The notes under the pieces are model-generated. The model was not told the DNA's origin. It saw only the letters and a list, made by a program, of their open reading frames with translations, and searched no databases. A stretch of DNA of 52,007 bases from Actinomadura formosensis NBRC 14204 (lineage in GTDB: Bacteria; Actinomycetota; Actinomycetes; Streptosporangiales; Streptosporangiaceae), in NCBI RefSeq assembly GCF_001552155.1, contig NZ_BCQQ01000041.1, positions 1 to 52,007 on the forward strand. The letters run 5' to 3'. This document shows positions 23,634 through 32,508 of the stretch, piece by piece (the first letter of the stretch is position 1; each line of letters opens with the position of its first letter). Made by a program: the position numbers and the translations under genes.

Positions 23634-23671
23634 ACCCCGGTGGGCGCGTGCAATGTCGCGCCCACCGGGGT
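23634..23671 (-). terminator. Perfect 15-bp stem hairpin between PBP-like gene and ssrA
   Basis: ACCCCGGTGGGCGCG, an eight-base loop TGCAATGT, and the exact reverse complement. It lies downstream of the PBP-like gene and just upstream of the ssrA promoter, so it probably terminates the smpB-PBP-like transcript. The remaining bases of 23537-23846 show no other feature. Confidence 0.65.
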
Positions 23672-23846
23672 CGACCGGCAGGGTCGGGCCGGTCCGGACG
23701 GCAGAGCCTCCCCCGAGACGAGGCTCTGGTCTCATCACGGCGACTGAGTCCCGCAACCCCCCAAGCGGGTGGCTCAGTCACCCGTAAAGACGCCGGGGAG
23801 CGGCGGGTTGGTTGCGCTCCGGCCGTAAAGAGCTGACAAAGCCGGG

Positions 23847-25760
23847 TCAGGCGTGGCCGGTCAGGAACCGGGCGGCGAGTTTGGCGGTGTTGACGGGGCC
23901 TTCGACGGCGATGGCGAAGGCACGGTCGCCGCTGGAGCCGACGAACCAGGAGACGGGCTTCTTGCCGTTGCCGCCTTCCACGAGGGCGGCGACGCCGACG
24001 ACGTCGCCGGAGACGCGGGCGGCGTGGGCGTTGCCTTGGGTGGCGGTGCGGGTGAGGACCTTCTTGAGGCTCGCGATGGATTCGGGCGGCAGGCTCAGCG
24101 GCGGGGGCGTCTGGCCGGGCGCGGTGACGTCCTTGAGGACGTACGGGGGCCGCCAGGTGCCGCTCTGCGCGGCGGCGGCCACCAGGGCCATGGTGAGGGG
24201 GCTCACCTCGACCTTTCCTTCGCCGACCATGGCGGCGGCCTTCTCGCCGTCGTCGCCGGGAGCGGGTACCGACCCGGTGAAGGCGGGGATGGACAGCCCC
24301 CAGTCCTTGCCGATCCCGAACTGCGCCGCCTGGCGGACGAGTGCCTGCCCGTCCAGCTTGCCTCCCAGCTGCGCGAGGGTCGTCTTGCAGGACCCGGCGA
24401 ACGCGTTGGCGAAGCTGGTTTCCCCGCGGGCCTGGCTGGTGAACGTCTTGCCGCCGACGGTGACGCTGGCGGGGCAGGTCGTCTCGGTGGCCTGGTTCAT
24501 CCCCCCTTGGGAGAACAGCGCCTCCGCGGACACGATCCCGAACGTCATGCCGGGCTGGTAGCGGCCCTCGAACGCGCGGTTCTCGCCGTTCGTCCCACGG
24601 TTGGACACGGCGAGCACCTGGCCGGTGCTCGGCTGCACCACCACCATCGACGCCGGATACTGCAGTCCCTGGAGTGCGAAGTCGGTGCGCCTCTGGTAGG
24701 CGGGGTCGAGGGTGGTCTGGACGTCCTGCGGCGGCTGGCCCGGCCAGGACCGCAGCTCCTCGCTGTTCGCGCCGGACTCGTCCTGCGCCACGACGCGGAC
24801 GGTGGGCGTGCCGGCGAGGCGGCGCTGCTGGAGCAGCTGGATGCCGCTGACGCCGATCGTGTCGCCCGGCTGGTAGGGCGCGCCGACCTGCTGCAGCCGG
24901 TCGGCGGTGGCGGGACCGAGATGGCCGATCAGCTCGGGCGCGTACGCGGGCGCGATCGGCGCCTTGATCTCGTCGAACCGCAGCCCGGGAATGGCGCTGA
25001 GCCGCCGGAGGAGCGCGTTGTGCGTGGGCACCTGGAGGGTGAGCAGCGGCAGGAACGTCTGCGGCGGGGCGGACCGGACGCGGCCGAGGAGGCGTTCGGA
25101 GTCCAGCCGGCGGCCGCCGTCCATCTTGGTCTGCTTGGAGAGCTCCTCCAGCGTCTTCTCCGGGTCGGAGAGCTGCCCGGGGTACACGCCGACGTTGTAG
25201 GCGCGGACCTCGCTCAGCACGGGGCGCCCCTGCGCGTCGGTGATCGGGGCGCGCTTGGGCACCTCGGTCACGACGGCGAGCCGCTGTCCCGGCTTCAGCT
25301 TCGTGTTGATGATGGTCTGGTTCCAGACGATCTTCCACGTGCCGCCGACGCGCCGCAGGTGCATCAGCCCGGGATACTCCCACGGCTGGCCGTTCTCACC
25401 GAGGTCGATCTTGACGGTGAAGCGCGCGTCGGCCTCGTCGCCCTTCTTGACGATCTGGTCGACGTCGCTGCCCTCCACCTCGGTGCCGAGGGACAGCCGC
25501 AGCGACGCGGCGTCGAGTTGCTGGCGGACGCGGCTGAGGGCGTCGGCGACCCGCACCCTGTCCGCGCCGACCGTCCCGCGGGCGGCGGCCTTGTAGTTGC
25601 CGACCTGCCAGGCGATCAGGAAGTCGCGGACGGCGGGCATCGCCGACTGCTCGGCCCAGCATCCCGTGGTCATGGTCCCGACCAGGGCGGCGCAGGCGGT
25701 CATCGCCACCGCCCGGCGCGGCGTCCCGTGCGGCCCCCGCCTCCGGCCTCGGTTCGTCAT
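23847..25760 (-). CDS. Penicillin-binding-protein-like protein with lost catalytic motifs (pseudoenzyme)
   Basis: A 637-aa exported protein: signal-like segment ending TTGC (possible lipoprotein, imperfect lipobox), NTF2-like MecA_N domain (about 40-155), PBP dimerisation domain (about 160-340) and transpeptidase fold (about 370-637). The fold is clear from MVVVQPSTGQVLAVSN and RYQPGMTFGIVSAEAL. All three penicillin-binding motifs are altered: SxxK reads MTFG (residues 405-408, Met for Ser and Gly for Lys), SxN reads SCK (457-459), and KTG reads VEGG (about 594-597). It should not acylate penicillin or cross-link peptidoglycan; a structural or regulatory role is inferred. ATG at 25760 has AAGGG five bases upstream and follows the smpB stop by nine bases. 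Confidence 0.85.
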   Translation of the reverse strand: MTNRGRRRGPHGTPRRAVAMTACAALVGTMTTGCWAEQSAMPAVRDFLIAWQVGNYKAAARGTVGADRVRVADALSRVRQQLDAASLRLSLGTEVEGSDVDQIVKKGDEADARFTVKIDLGENGQPWEYPGLMHLRRVGGTWKIVWNQTIINTKLKPGQRLAVVTEVPKRAPITDAQGRPVLSEVRAYNVGVYPGQLSDPEKTLEELSKQTKMDGGRRLDSERLLGRVRSAPPQTFLPLLTLQVPTHNALLRRLSAIPGLRFDEIKAPIAPAYAPELIGHLGPATADRLQQVGAPYQPGDTIGVSGIQLLQQRRLAGTPTVRVVAQDESGANSEELRSWPGQPPQDVQTTLDPAYQRRTDFALQGLQYPASMVVVQPSTGQVLAVSNRGTNGENRAFEGRYQPGMTFGIVSAEALFSQGGMNQATETTCPASVTVGGKTFTSQARGETSFANAFAGSCKTTLAQLGGKLDGQALVRQAAQFGIGKDWGLSIPAFTGSVPAPGDDGEKAAAMVGEGKVEVSPLTMALVAAAAQSGTWRPPYVLKDVTAPGQTPPPLSLPPESIASLKKVLTRTATQGNAHAARVSGDVVGVAALVEGGNGKKPVSWFVGSSGDRAFAIAVEGPVNTAKLAARFLTGHA

Positions 25761-25769
25761 CGACACCCT

Positions 25770-26276
25770 TCACCGTCTCCTGAACCGGGCCGCCGCCGCC
25801 TTCTGCATCTCCCGCTCGGCTTCCCGCTTGGCGATGGCCTGGCGCTTGTCGTAGGACTTCTTACCACGGGCGAGGCCGATCTCGACCTTGGCCTTCCCGT
25901 CCTTGAAGTACAGGGAGAGCGGGATCAGCGTCCAGCCGGGTTCCTCCGACTTCGCGATGATCTTCTGAATCTCGCGCTTGTGCAACAGCAGCTTGCGGCG
26001 CCGGCGGGGCGCGTGGTTCGTCCAGGTGCCCTGCGCGTACTCGGGGATGTGGATGTTCTCCAGCCACACCTCGCCGTCCCTCACGTGCGCATAGCCGTCG
26101 GCGAGGGATGCGCGTCCGGCGCGCAGCGCCTTCACCTCGGTGCCCATGAGCACCATGCCCGCCTCCCACGTGTCGTCGATGTGGTAGTCGTAGCGGGCTC
26201 GCTTGTTCTGGGCGATGAGCCTGCGCCCAGCGTCCTTCTTCCCTGTGTCCTTCTTGCGCCCGGTGTCCCGTGCCAC
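25770..26276 (-). CDS. smpB: SsrA-binding protein SmpB
   Basis: A 168-aa protein that binds tmRNA and delivers it to stalled ribosomes. A basic, Lys/Arg-rich N-terminal extension of about 20 residues is followed by the family core: [50 protein letters not shown] and a C-terminal [17 protein letters not shown], the tail that enters the mRNA channel. The GTG start has AAGGA about ten bases upstream. It lies between the S41 protease and the PBP-like gene, upstream of ssrA on the same strand. Confidence 0.96.
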   Translation of the reverse strand: MARDTGRKKDTGKKDAGRRLIAQNKRARYDYHIDDTWEAGMVLMGTEVKALRAGRASLADGYAHVRDGEVWLENIHIPEYAQGTWTNHAPRRRRKLLLHKREIQKIIAKSEEPGWTLIPLSLYFKDGKAKVEIGLARGKKSYDKRQAIAKREAEREMQKAAAARFRRR

Positions 26277-26302
26277 GTCACTCAGTCCTTGTCCGGCCGT
26301 CG

Positions 26303-27496
26303 TCAGTCTGTGCCCGGCATCGTCGCGTGCAGGCCGTGCAGCACCGTCCGGGCGCGCCGCTCGGCCACGTCGGGCGGCCGGTCGGCCGACACCGCCACGT
26401 CGGGCTCGATCCCGACCCCGTCAAGGTCGCGGCCGCCGGGGGTGCGATAGCGGCCGACGGTCAGTTCGATGACGGACCCGTCGGCGAGCGTGATCGGTTC
26501 CTGGACCGAGCCCTTGCCGTACGTACGCGATCCTACGATCACCGCGCGGTCGCGGTCGCGCAGGGAGCCCGCGACGATCTCCGCGGCACTGGCGGTGCCG
26601 GCGTCGACGAGCACCACCAGCGGGGTCTTCGCGTCGCCGGGCGCGCTGACCGTGCGCCGCTGGACGGGCCTGCCGCGCGGCTCGTACGTCACGACGGGGC
26701 CGCCGGGCAGGAACGCCGACGCCGTCTCGACCGCCTCGTCCAGCAGCCCGCCGGGATTGCCGCGCAGGTCGAGCAGGACGCCGCCGGTGGGCCGCCCGGA
26801 CGGCGTCCGCCCGGTCACGGCGTCGCGGACGTCCCGTCCCGTCCCGCGGGTGAAGGCGCCGACGCGGATGAGGCACGCGTGCTCCGGAAGATCGGTCACC
26901 GTGACATTTCCTCCAGGAACCGGTGCGCGGACGAGATGGAACCGTTTGGTTCGACGGTCGCGCCGCACGGTTAGTTCGACGGTGTCGCGCGGACGTCCGC
27001 GTAGCGCCTCGGCGACCCGCGAGATGTCCCAGCCGTCCACGGACGTGGTCCCTACGGCGGTGACGACGTCCCCGGCCCGGACGCCGGCGCGCGCGGCGGG
27101 CGTGTCCGGCTGGACGCTGGCGACCAGCACGCGGGAGCCGCCGTCGCCGCCGAGCCACAGCCCGACACCGCTGTACCGTCCGGTCAGGCGCCCCTCGGCG
27201 TCGTCGAACTCGCGGGCCGAGTAGTAGTGCGCCCACCTGTCGCCGAGGCCGCGCAGCATGCCCTCGATGGCGGCGCGGTCGAGTTCGCCGCGGTCGACCG
27301 GCGTCGCGGCGCGCCCGCGGATCTGCGCGGCGGCCTCGTCCAGCACCGAGCCGCCGCCCGCGACGGCCGTGTGCCGCTGCGAGCCCGAGCCGCTCACGAC
27401 GCCGGCGCCGTACGCGCAGACGATCGCCGCCGCGACGGCGGTCCCGCGCAGCGCGTGCCCCGGCCGCCTCCTCAGCGGCGGCACGGACCGGAACAT
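26303..27496 (-). CDS. S41 family C-terminal processing peptidase
   Basis: A 397-aa membrane-anchored serine protease. An N-terminal helix ([21 protein letters not shown]) leads into a PDZ domain with [11 protein letters not shown] and [19 protein letters not shown]. The tail-specific protease core follows: [32 protein letters not shown] with the catalytic Ser, and [13 protein letters not shown] with the catalytic Lys. These enzymes trim exported proteins from their C-termini. The gene sits between ftsX and smpB, its usual place in actinomycetes, which suggests a link to division or cell-wall upkeep without proving it. Confidence 0.92.
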   Translation of the reverse strand: MFRSVPPLRRRPGHALRGTAVAAAIVCAYGAGVVSGSGSQRHTAVAGGGSVLDEAAAQIRGRAATPVDRGELDRAAIEGMLRGLGDRWAHYYSAREFDDAEGRLTGRYSGVGLWLGGDGGSRVLVASVQPDTPAARAGVRAGDVVTAVGTTSVDGWDISRVAEALRGRPRDTVELTVRRDRRTKRFHLVRAPVPGGNVTVTDLPEHACLIRVGAFTRGTGRDVRDAVTGRTPSGRPTGGVLLDLRGNPGGLLDEAVETASAFLPGGPVVTYEPRGRPVQRRTVSAPGDAKTPLVVLVDAGTASAAEIVAGSLRDRDRAVIVGSRTYGKGSVQEPITLADGSVIELTVGRYRTPGGRDLDGVGIEPDVAVSADRPPDVAERRARTVLHGLHATMPGTD

Positions 27497-27557
27497 GCGG
27501 CAAGTGTAGGGCCGCCGGACGGACCGGTTCCGGCGTCTCGCCCTCGCCCGGACGGCA

Positions 27558-28460
27558 TCAGATCTTCAGGTATCTGCGCAATGTCAGGAACGACGAGGCG
27601 GCACAGAGCAGGACACCGAAGGAGATCGACACGATGATGACGGCGATCACCTTGCCCCAGCCGAGCTGGCTGACGAGCTGGACGTCCCCCGCCAATCTGT
27701 CGACCAGCAGTTTCTTGCTGAACACCAGCAGGATGGAGGCGAACAGGCCGCCGATCAGGCCCGCGATGGCGCCTTCCAGGATGAACGGCATCTGGATGTA
27801 GGTGTTGGACGCGCCGACCAGCCGCATGATGCCGGTCTCCCGGCGCCGGTTGAACGCCGACAGCCGGACGGTGTTGCCGACCAGCATCACCGCCGCGATC
27901 ACCTGGATCAGCGCGATCGTCAGCGCGGCCACCTGCAGGCCGTTCAGGATCCGGAAGAACCGCTTCAGGATCTCCTGCTCGTTGATGACCGTGTCGACGC
28001 CGGGCTGGAGCATCGCCTGCGCGACCGCCTTGTACTCCTCCGGGTTCTTCAGCTTGACCCGGAACGAGTCGGGGATGTCGCCCTCACGGGTGCTCTCCAC
28101 GAAGCCGGGCGAGCCGGAGAAGCGGTCCTTGAACCGCTCGTACGCCTGCTGCTTGTTCTCGTACTCGACGTGGGAGACCTGGGGCATCTTGTCCAGGGTC
28201 GCCTTGAGCGTCTGCCGCTGCTGGTCGGTGACGTCCTGCTTCTGGCAGCTGGGGTTGGAGCTCGTCTTGGTGCACAGGAAGACCGAGACCTCGATCTTGT
28301 CGTACCAGTAGCTCTTGGAGGCGTCGACCTGCTGTCGCAGGAGCAGCCCGGTGCCGAAGAGCGCCATGGCGATGGCGACGGTGATGACGAGGGAAATCGT
28401 CATCGTCATGTTCCGGCGGAGACCGATCCAGATCTCCTGGAGAACGAACTGTACGCGCAT
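27558..28460 (-). CDS. ftsX: Cell division protein FtsX
   Basis: A 300-aa ABC-type permease that works with FtsE to switch on peptidoglycan hydrolases at the septum. It starts MRVQFVLQEIWIGLRRN, then one helix, an extracellular domain with paired Cys (CTKTSSNPSC), and three C-terminal helices including RRETGIMRLVGASNTYIQMPF, a family signature. ATG at 28460 follows GCGAGG and fits the family start; the frame is open further upstream. It follows ftsE by 131 bases on the same strand. Confidence 0.95.
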   Translation of the reverse strand: MRVQFVLQEIWIGLRRNMTMTISLVITVAIAMALFGTGLLLRQQVDASKSYWYDKIEVSVFLCTKTSSNPSCQKQDVTDQQRQTLKATLDKMPQVSHVEYENKQQAYERFKDRFSGSPGFVESTREGDIPDSFRVKLKNPEEYKAVAQAMLQPGVDTVINEQEILKRFFRILNGLQVAALTIALIQVIAAVMLVGNTVRLSAFNRRRETGIMRLVGASNTYIQMPFILEGAIAGLIGGLFASILLVFSKKLLVDRLAGDVQLVSQLGWGKVIAVIIVSISFGVLLCAASSFLTLRRYLKI

Positions 28461-28591
28461 GCCTCGCTGTCCTTGATCGCCTTGGGTCCGCCCCCGGCTC
28501 CGGGCGGCCTCGTGGGGAAACACGGCCCGATGCGGGCGGCCCCCGCCTCCGGGCCCTCGCGCGCCCCGGCGGGAATCGATGGTTCAGATGG

Positions 28592-29281
28592 TCAGTACGC
28601 CTGGCCGTACACGCCGCGGGACTGGTCGCGGACGATCCTGCCGTCCTCCAGTTCGACGACGCGCTTGCGGAACGCGTCGACGATAGCGGCATCGTGGGTG
28701 GCCATGACGACGGTGGTGCCGGTCCGGTTGATGCGGTCGAGCACCTTCATGATGCCGATCGAGGTGGCGGGGTCGATGTTCCCCGTGGGCTCGTCCGCCA
28801 GCAGGATCATCGGCCGGTTGACGAACGCCCGCGCGATCGCGACGCGCTGCTGCTCGCCGCCGGACAGCTCGTCCGGCATCCGGTGGGCCTTGCCCTCCAG
28901 GCCGACGAGGTCGATGACCTCCGGGACGACCTTGCCGATGAAGCGCCGCGGCTTGCCGATCACCTCAAGGGCGAACGCGACGTTCTCGAAGACGTTCTTG
29001 TTGGGCAGGAGGCGGAAGTCCTGGAAGACGCAGCCGATCCTGCGGCGCAGGTGCGGCACCTTCCAGTTGCTCAGCTTGCTCAGGTCCTTGCCCGCCACGT
29101 GCACGTGACCCTGGGAAGGACGCTCCTCCTTCAGGACGAGGCGCAGGAAGGTCGACTTACCGGAGCCGGACGGGCCCACCAGGAACAGGAACTCGCCCTT
29201 CTCGATGGCGACGTTCACATGCTGCAGGGCGGGCCGGTTCTGGCTCGGGTAGACCTTGGTGACGTTGTCGAAATGGATCAC
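28592..29281 (-). CDS. ftsE: Cell division ATP-binding protein FtsE
   Basis: A 229-aa ABC ATPase. Walker A is GPSGSGKST, the signature [15 protein letters not shown], Walker [10 protein letters not shown], and the H-loop VVMATHD, all intact. [19 protein letters not shown] and [20 protein letters not shown] are typical of FtsE. It powers FtsX. The GTG start lies in GTGA with the stop of a small upstream frame (29278-29508), which may be translated and coupled to it. Confidence 0.96.
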   Translation of the reverse strand: MIHFDNVTKVYPSQNRPALQHVNVAIEKGEFLFLVGPSGSGKSTFLRLVLKEERPSQGHVHVAGKDLSKLSNWKVPHLRRRIGCVFQDFRLLPNKNVFENVAFALEVIGKPRRFIGKVVPEVIDLVGLEGKAHRMPDELSGGEQQRVAIARAFVNRPMILLADEPTGNIDPATSIGIMKVLDRINRTGTTVVMATHDAAIVDAFRKRVVELEDGRIVRDQSRGVYGQAY

Positions 29282-29508
29282 GGCTGCATCACGGCGGTTC
29301 GCTGTAGGGGTTGGGAAGCGGCCCGGCCCGCGGCCACGGACGCATCCGTGAGCACTTGCCTGCGCCGCCCGGCTTCACGACCGGGTGGGACGCGGAGCCT
29401 TCGAGCAGTGTAGAGGGGACGGGGAACTACCTCGTCCCACTCGGCGCGGTAGGGGCGTTCGGGGGCATCACTCGGCTCGACCTGTGTGTTCGTTCCGATC
29501 AGTGCCAT
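29278..29508 (-). CDS. Possible small ORF coupled to ftsE (76 aa), hypothetical
   Basis: A frame starting ATG at 29508 with GGGAG nine bases upstream and ending in a four-base overlap with the ftsE GTG. The product begins [20 protein letters not shown] and is Arg/Pro-rich, with no recognised domain. Against it, about 29 percent of third positions are A or T, far more than in neighbouring genes. It may be only leader sequence for ftsE. The rest of the gap up to 29690 has AT-rich stretches (GATACCTAATAAG near 29605) that could be promoter. Confidence 0.3.
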   Translation of the reverse strand: MALIGTNTQVEPSDAPERPYRAEWDEVVPRPLYTARRLRVPPGREAGRRRQVLTDASVAAGRAASQPLQRTAVMQP

Positions 29509-29690
29509 GTGAACCGTCTCCCGACGTCCGGCCGTTTCGTACCTTCCGGCTCCCGGACTTGCCGGAACGACCATACAGTCCGGCTACGCTGGATGACGGC
29601 GAAAGATACCTAATAAGTGACGGACACCGTAGAAGCGGACGCTTCCTCGCACGGACCCACGTGCCGACCACGGAGATTGGGGCCCCCGAC

Positions 29691-29876
29691 ATGAGCTGCG
29701 AACATCTGATCTGCGCTCGGTGCTCGAACCCGGTGGTCGAGGGGCGCTGCCCCACCTGCCGGGAGGCCCGGTCCGAGCTGCACCGGCACGGCCCGGTCGT
29801 CCCTCCGGCGCTGGTCCTCGCGGCGCTCGTCGCCCTGCTGTTCGTCGCCCTCGTGCTGCGCCGCGTCTACGGCTAG
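29691..29876 (+). CDS. Small zinc-ribbon membrane protein (61 aa)
   Basis: A 61-aa frame. Residues 3-22 carry two Cys pairs in a zinc-ribbon arrangement (CARC and CPTC after an N-terminal Cys). A single membrane helix (PPALVLAALVALLFVALVL) follows, then a short basic end. I chose ATG at 29691 because the Cys cluster starts immediately after it; the open frame extends upstream but with mixed codon use. It is divergent from ftsE and convergent with the lipoprotein gene. No function is known to me. Confidence 0.6.
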   Translation: MSCEHLICARCSNPVVEGRCPTCREARSELHRHGPVVPPALVLAALVALLFVALVLRRVYG

Positions 29877-29909
29877 CGACAACGCCGGCCGGCCAGGGCC
29901 TCGTGAACG

Positions 29910-30968
29910 TCAGGGCTTCTTGAGCGGCGGTGTGGCGGCCTTCGTGACGGCGCCCTCATCGGCGATCATGTGCGCCTTCGGCTGCGGTTCGCCCTGCTTC
30001 GCCTTCGGCGGGTCGAACGCGGCGAAGTGCAGGGTCGCGGTCGTGTCGACCTCGTTGCCCTCCACCGTCCCGTCCAGCAGGTGCTCGGCGTCCTCGGGGA
30101 TCTCCGGCTCGGGGGTGCCGGGGTCCTTGGCGATGAGCGAGGTGTTGCGGAACAGCGAGTAGACGACCAGCCCGCCGCCGCCCTTCGCCCGCAGCCCGAA
30201 GTAGGGGAACGGCGTCGCCGTGTAGACCACCTGAAGCGTGAGGTCCTTCTTCTTCGCCTTCTTCTTCTCGCGCCTGGCGTCCTGGTAGAAGCCGGTCGTC
30301 ACGGCGTTGGACTTCATCACCTTGGCGGCGACGCTGCCGTCGCCCTCCGCCGCGATCGTCGCCTGGATGCCGCCGACGTCGCGGGGACGGATCAGGACGG
30401 ACGGGTCGTTCGTGCTCAACGCGGTCGCGTACCCGTCGGCGTCGATCGCGACCTTCGGCTCCTTGGTCTTCTCCTGAAGGAACGTCGCGAGCGTGAGCTT
30501 CCAGTGGTCGGAGCGCCCGCGCAAGATGAACGCCATCAGCGCCCTGCGTTCGCTCTTGGGCTTGCCCAGAACGGAACGGTCGACGGACACCACGAACCAC
30601 TGCGGGTAGGCGGCGTCCTTCAACCTCGGCACGTACAGCTCGGGTTTGCCGTAGACAAAACGCCGCACGGGGTCGCCGTCGTAGGCGGCCTTGCGGAACT
30701 CGGCGGCGGTGAGCTGGGACTGGCCGTCGGACGTCCACGTCAACGCGAGCCGCTCGTCGCCGGCGGCGCGGGCCACGTCCTCGTCGGTGACATAGGTCTG
30801 GAACGCGCGCGCCGCGACGTCCGGGGTCAGCGGCACCAGCGCCGGCGGGGACGTCTGGGGCACGGCGACGGTGGGCCGCGCCTCCGTCTCGCCCTCGGCG
30901 CAGCCCGCGACCGTGAGCGCCAGGATGAGCGGCACCCCGGCCGCGATCACCCGCAGGAACCTGTGCAA
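29910..30968 (-). CDS. Lipoprotein, hypothetical
   Basis: A 352-aa exported protein. A TTG start at 30968 is preceded by GGGGGAC at good spacing and gives LHRFLRVIAAGVPLILALTV followed by lipobox VAGC, a clear type II signal peptide. The mature part has Thr/Pro-rich linker text, FQTYVTDEDVARAAGDERLAL, KPELYVPRLKDAAYPQWFVV and a Lys-rich stretch KKKAKKKD. No catalytic motif is visible and the family is not recognised, although proteins of this kind are common in actinomycetes. The long open frame upstream overlaps prfB on the other strand and is not coding. Confidence 0.75.
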   Translation of the reverse strand: MHRFLRVIAAGVPLILALTVAGCAEGETEARPTVAVPQTSPPALVPLTPDVAARAFQTYVTDEDVARAAGDERLALTWTSDGQSQLTAAEFRKAAYDGDPVRRFVYGKPELYVPRLKDAAYPQWFVVSVDRSVLGKPKSERRALMAFILRGRSDHWKLTLATFLQEKTKEPKVAIDADGYATALSTNDPSVLIRPRDVGGIQATIAAEGDGSVAAKVMKSNAVTTGFYQDARREKKKAKKKDLTLQVVYTATPFPYFGLRAKGGGGLVVYSLFRNTSLIAKDPGTPEPEIPEDAEHLLDGTVEGNEVDTTATLHFAAFDPPKAKQGEPQPKAHMIADEGAVTKAATPPLKKP

Positions 30969-31115
30969 GACCCGTCCCCCGGACCGAACTCCGTGCCGGC
31001 CGTCGTCGGCCGACCTCCTCGGCCCGTGATTCTGCCACCGACATGATATTGGTCCCGCCCCCGGGCGGCGCCCGCGACGCGGTGAGCACTGCCGGGACGA
31101 CGATAGGCTCGGACC

Positions 31116-32231
<1,116 letters not shown>

Positions 32232-32462
32232 TCCGGCTGCCGCCGGGAAGGACGAAGGCGTACTTCACCCCGAAACGGGCAGGTTGGGTGAGCGAACCGC
32301 GACGGCGGGTACCGCAGACCGTGGCCGTCCACGGTCCTTGATCTCGCCGGGTGCCGGGTGGTCCCGCTCCTCTGACCGCTGCAGCAGAATCGACCCGGCA
32401 TCCGGCGACCTACCCCTCCGCACTGCCTCTCTCCGCACTGCCTCGGGCGGCCGCTGAAAAGC

Positions 32463-32495
32463 GTGCCGCCCGCCCCGGAGCGGGGCGGGCGGCAC
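32463..32495. terminator. Bidirectional terminator between prfB and NAD-GDH
   Basis: GTGCCGCCCGCCCC, loop GGAGC, then the exact reverse complement (14 bp). It sits 13 bases past the end of the convergent glutamate dehydrogenase gene and 230 bases after prfB, so it can serve both. The remaining intergenic bases 32232-32462 show no gene. Confidence 0.75.
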
Positions 32496-32508
32496 GGCAT
32501 GACACGTC

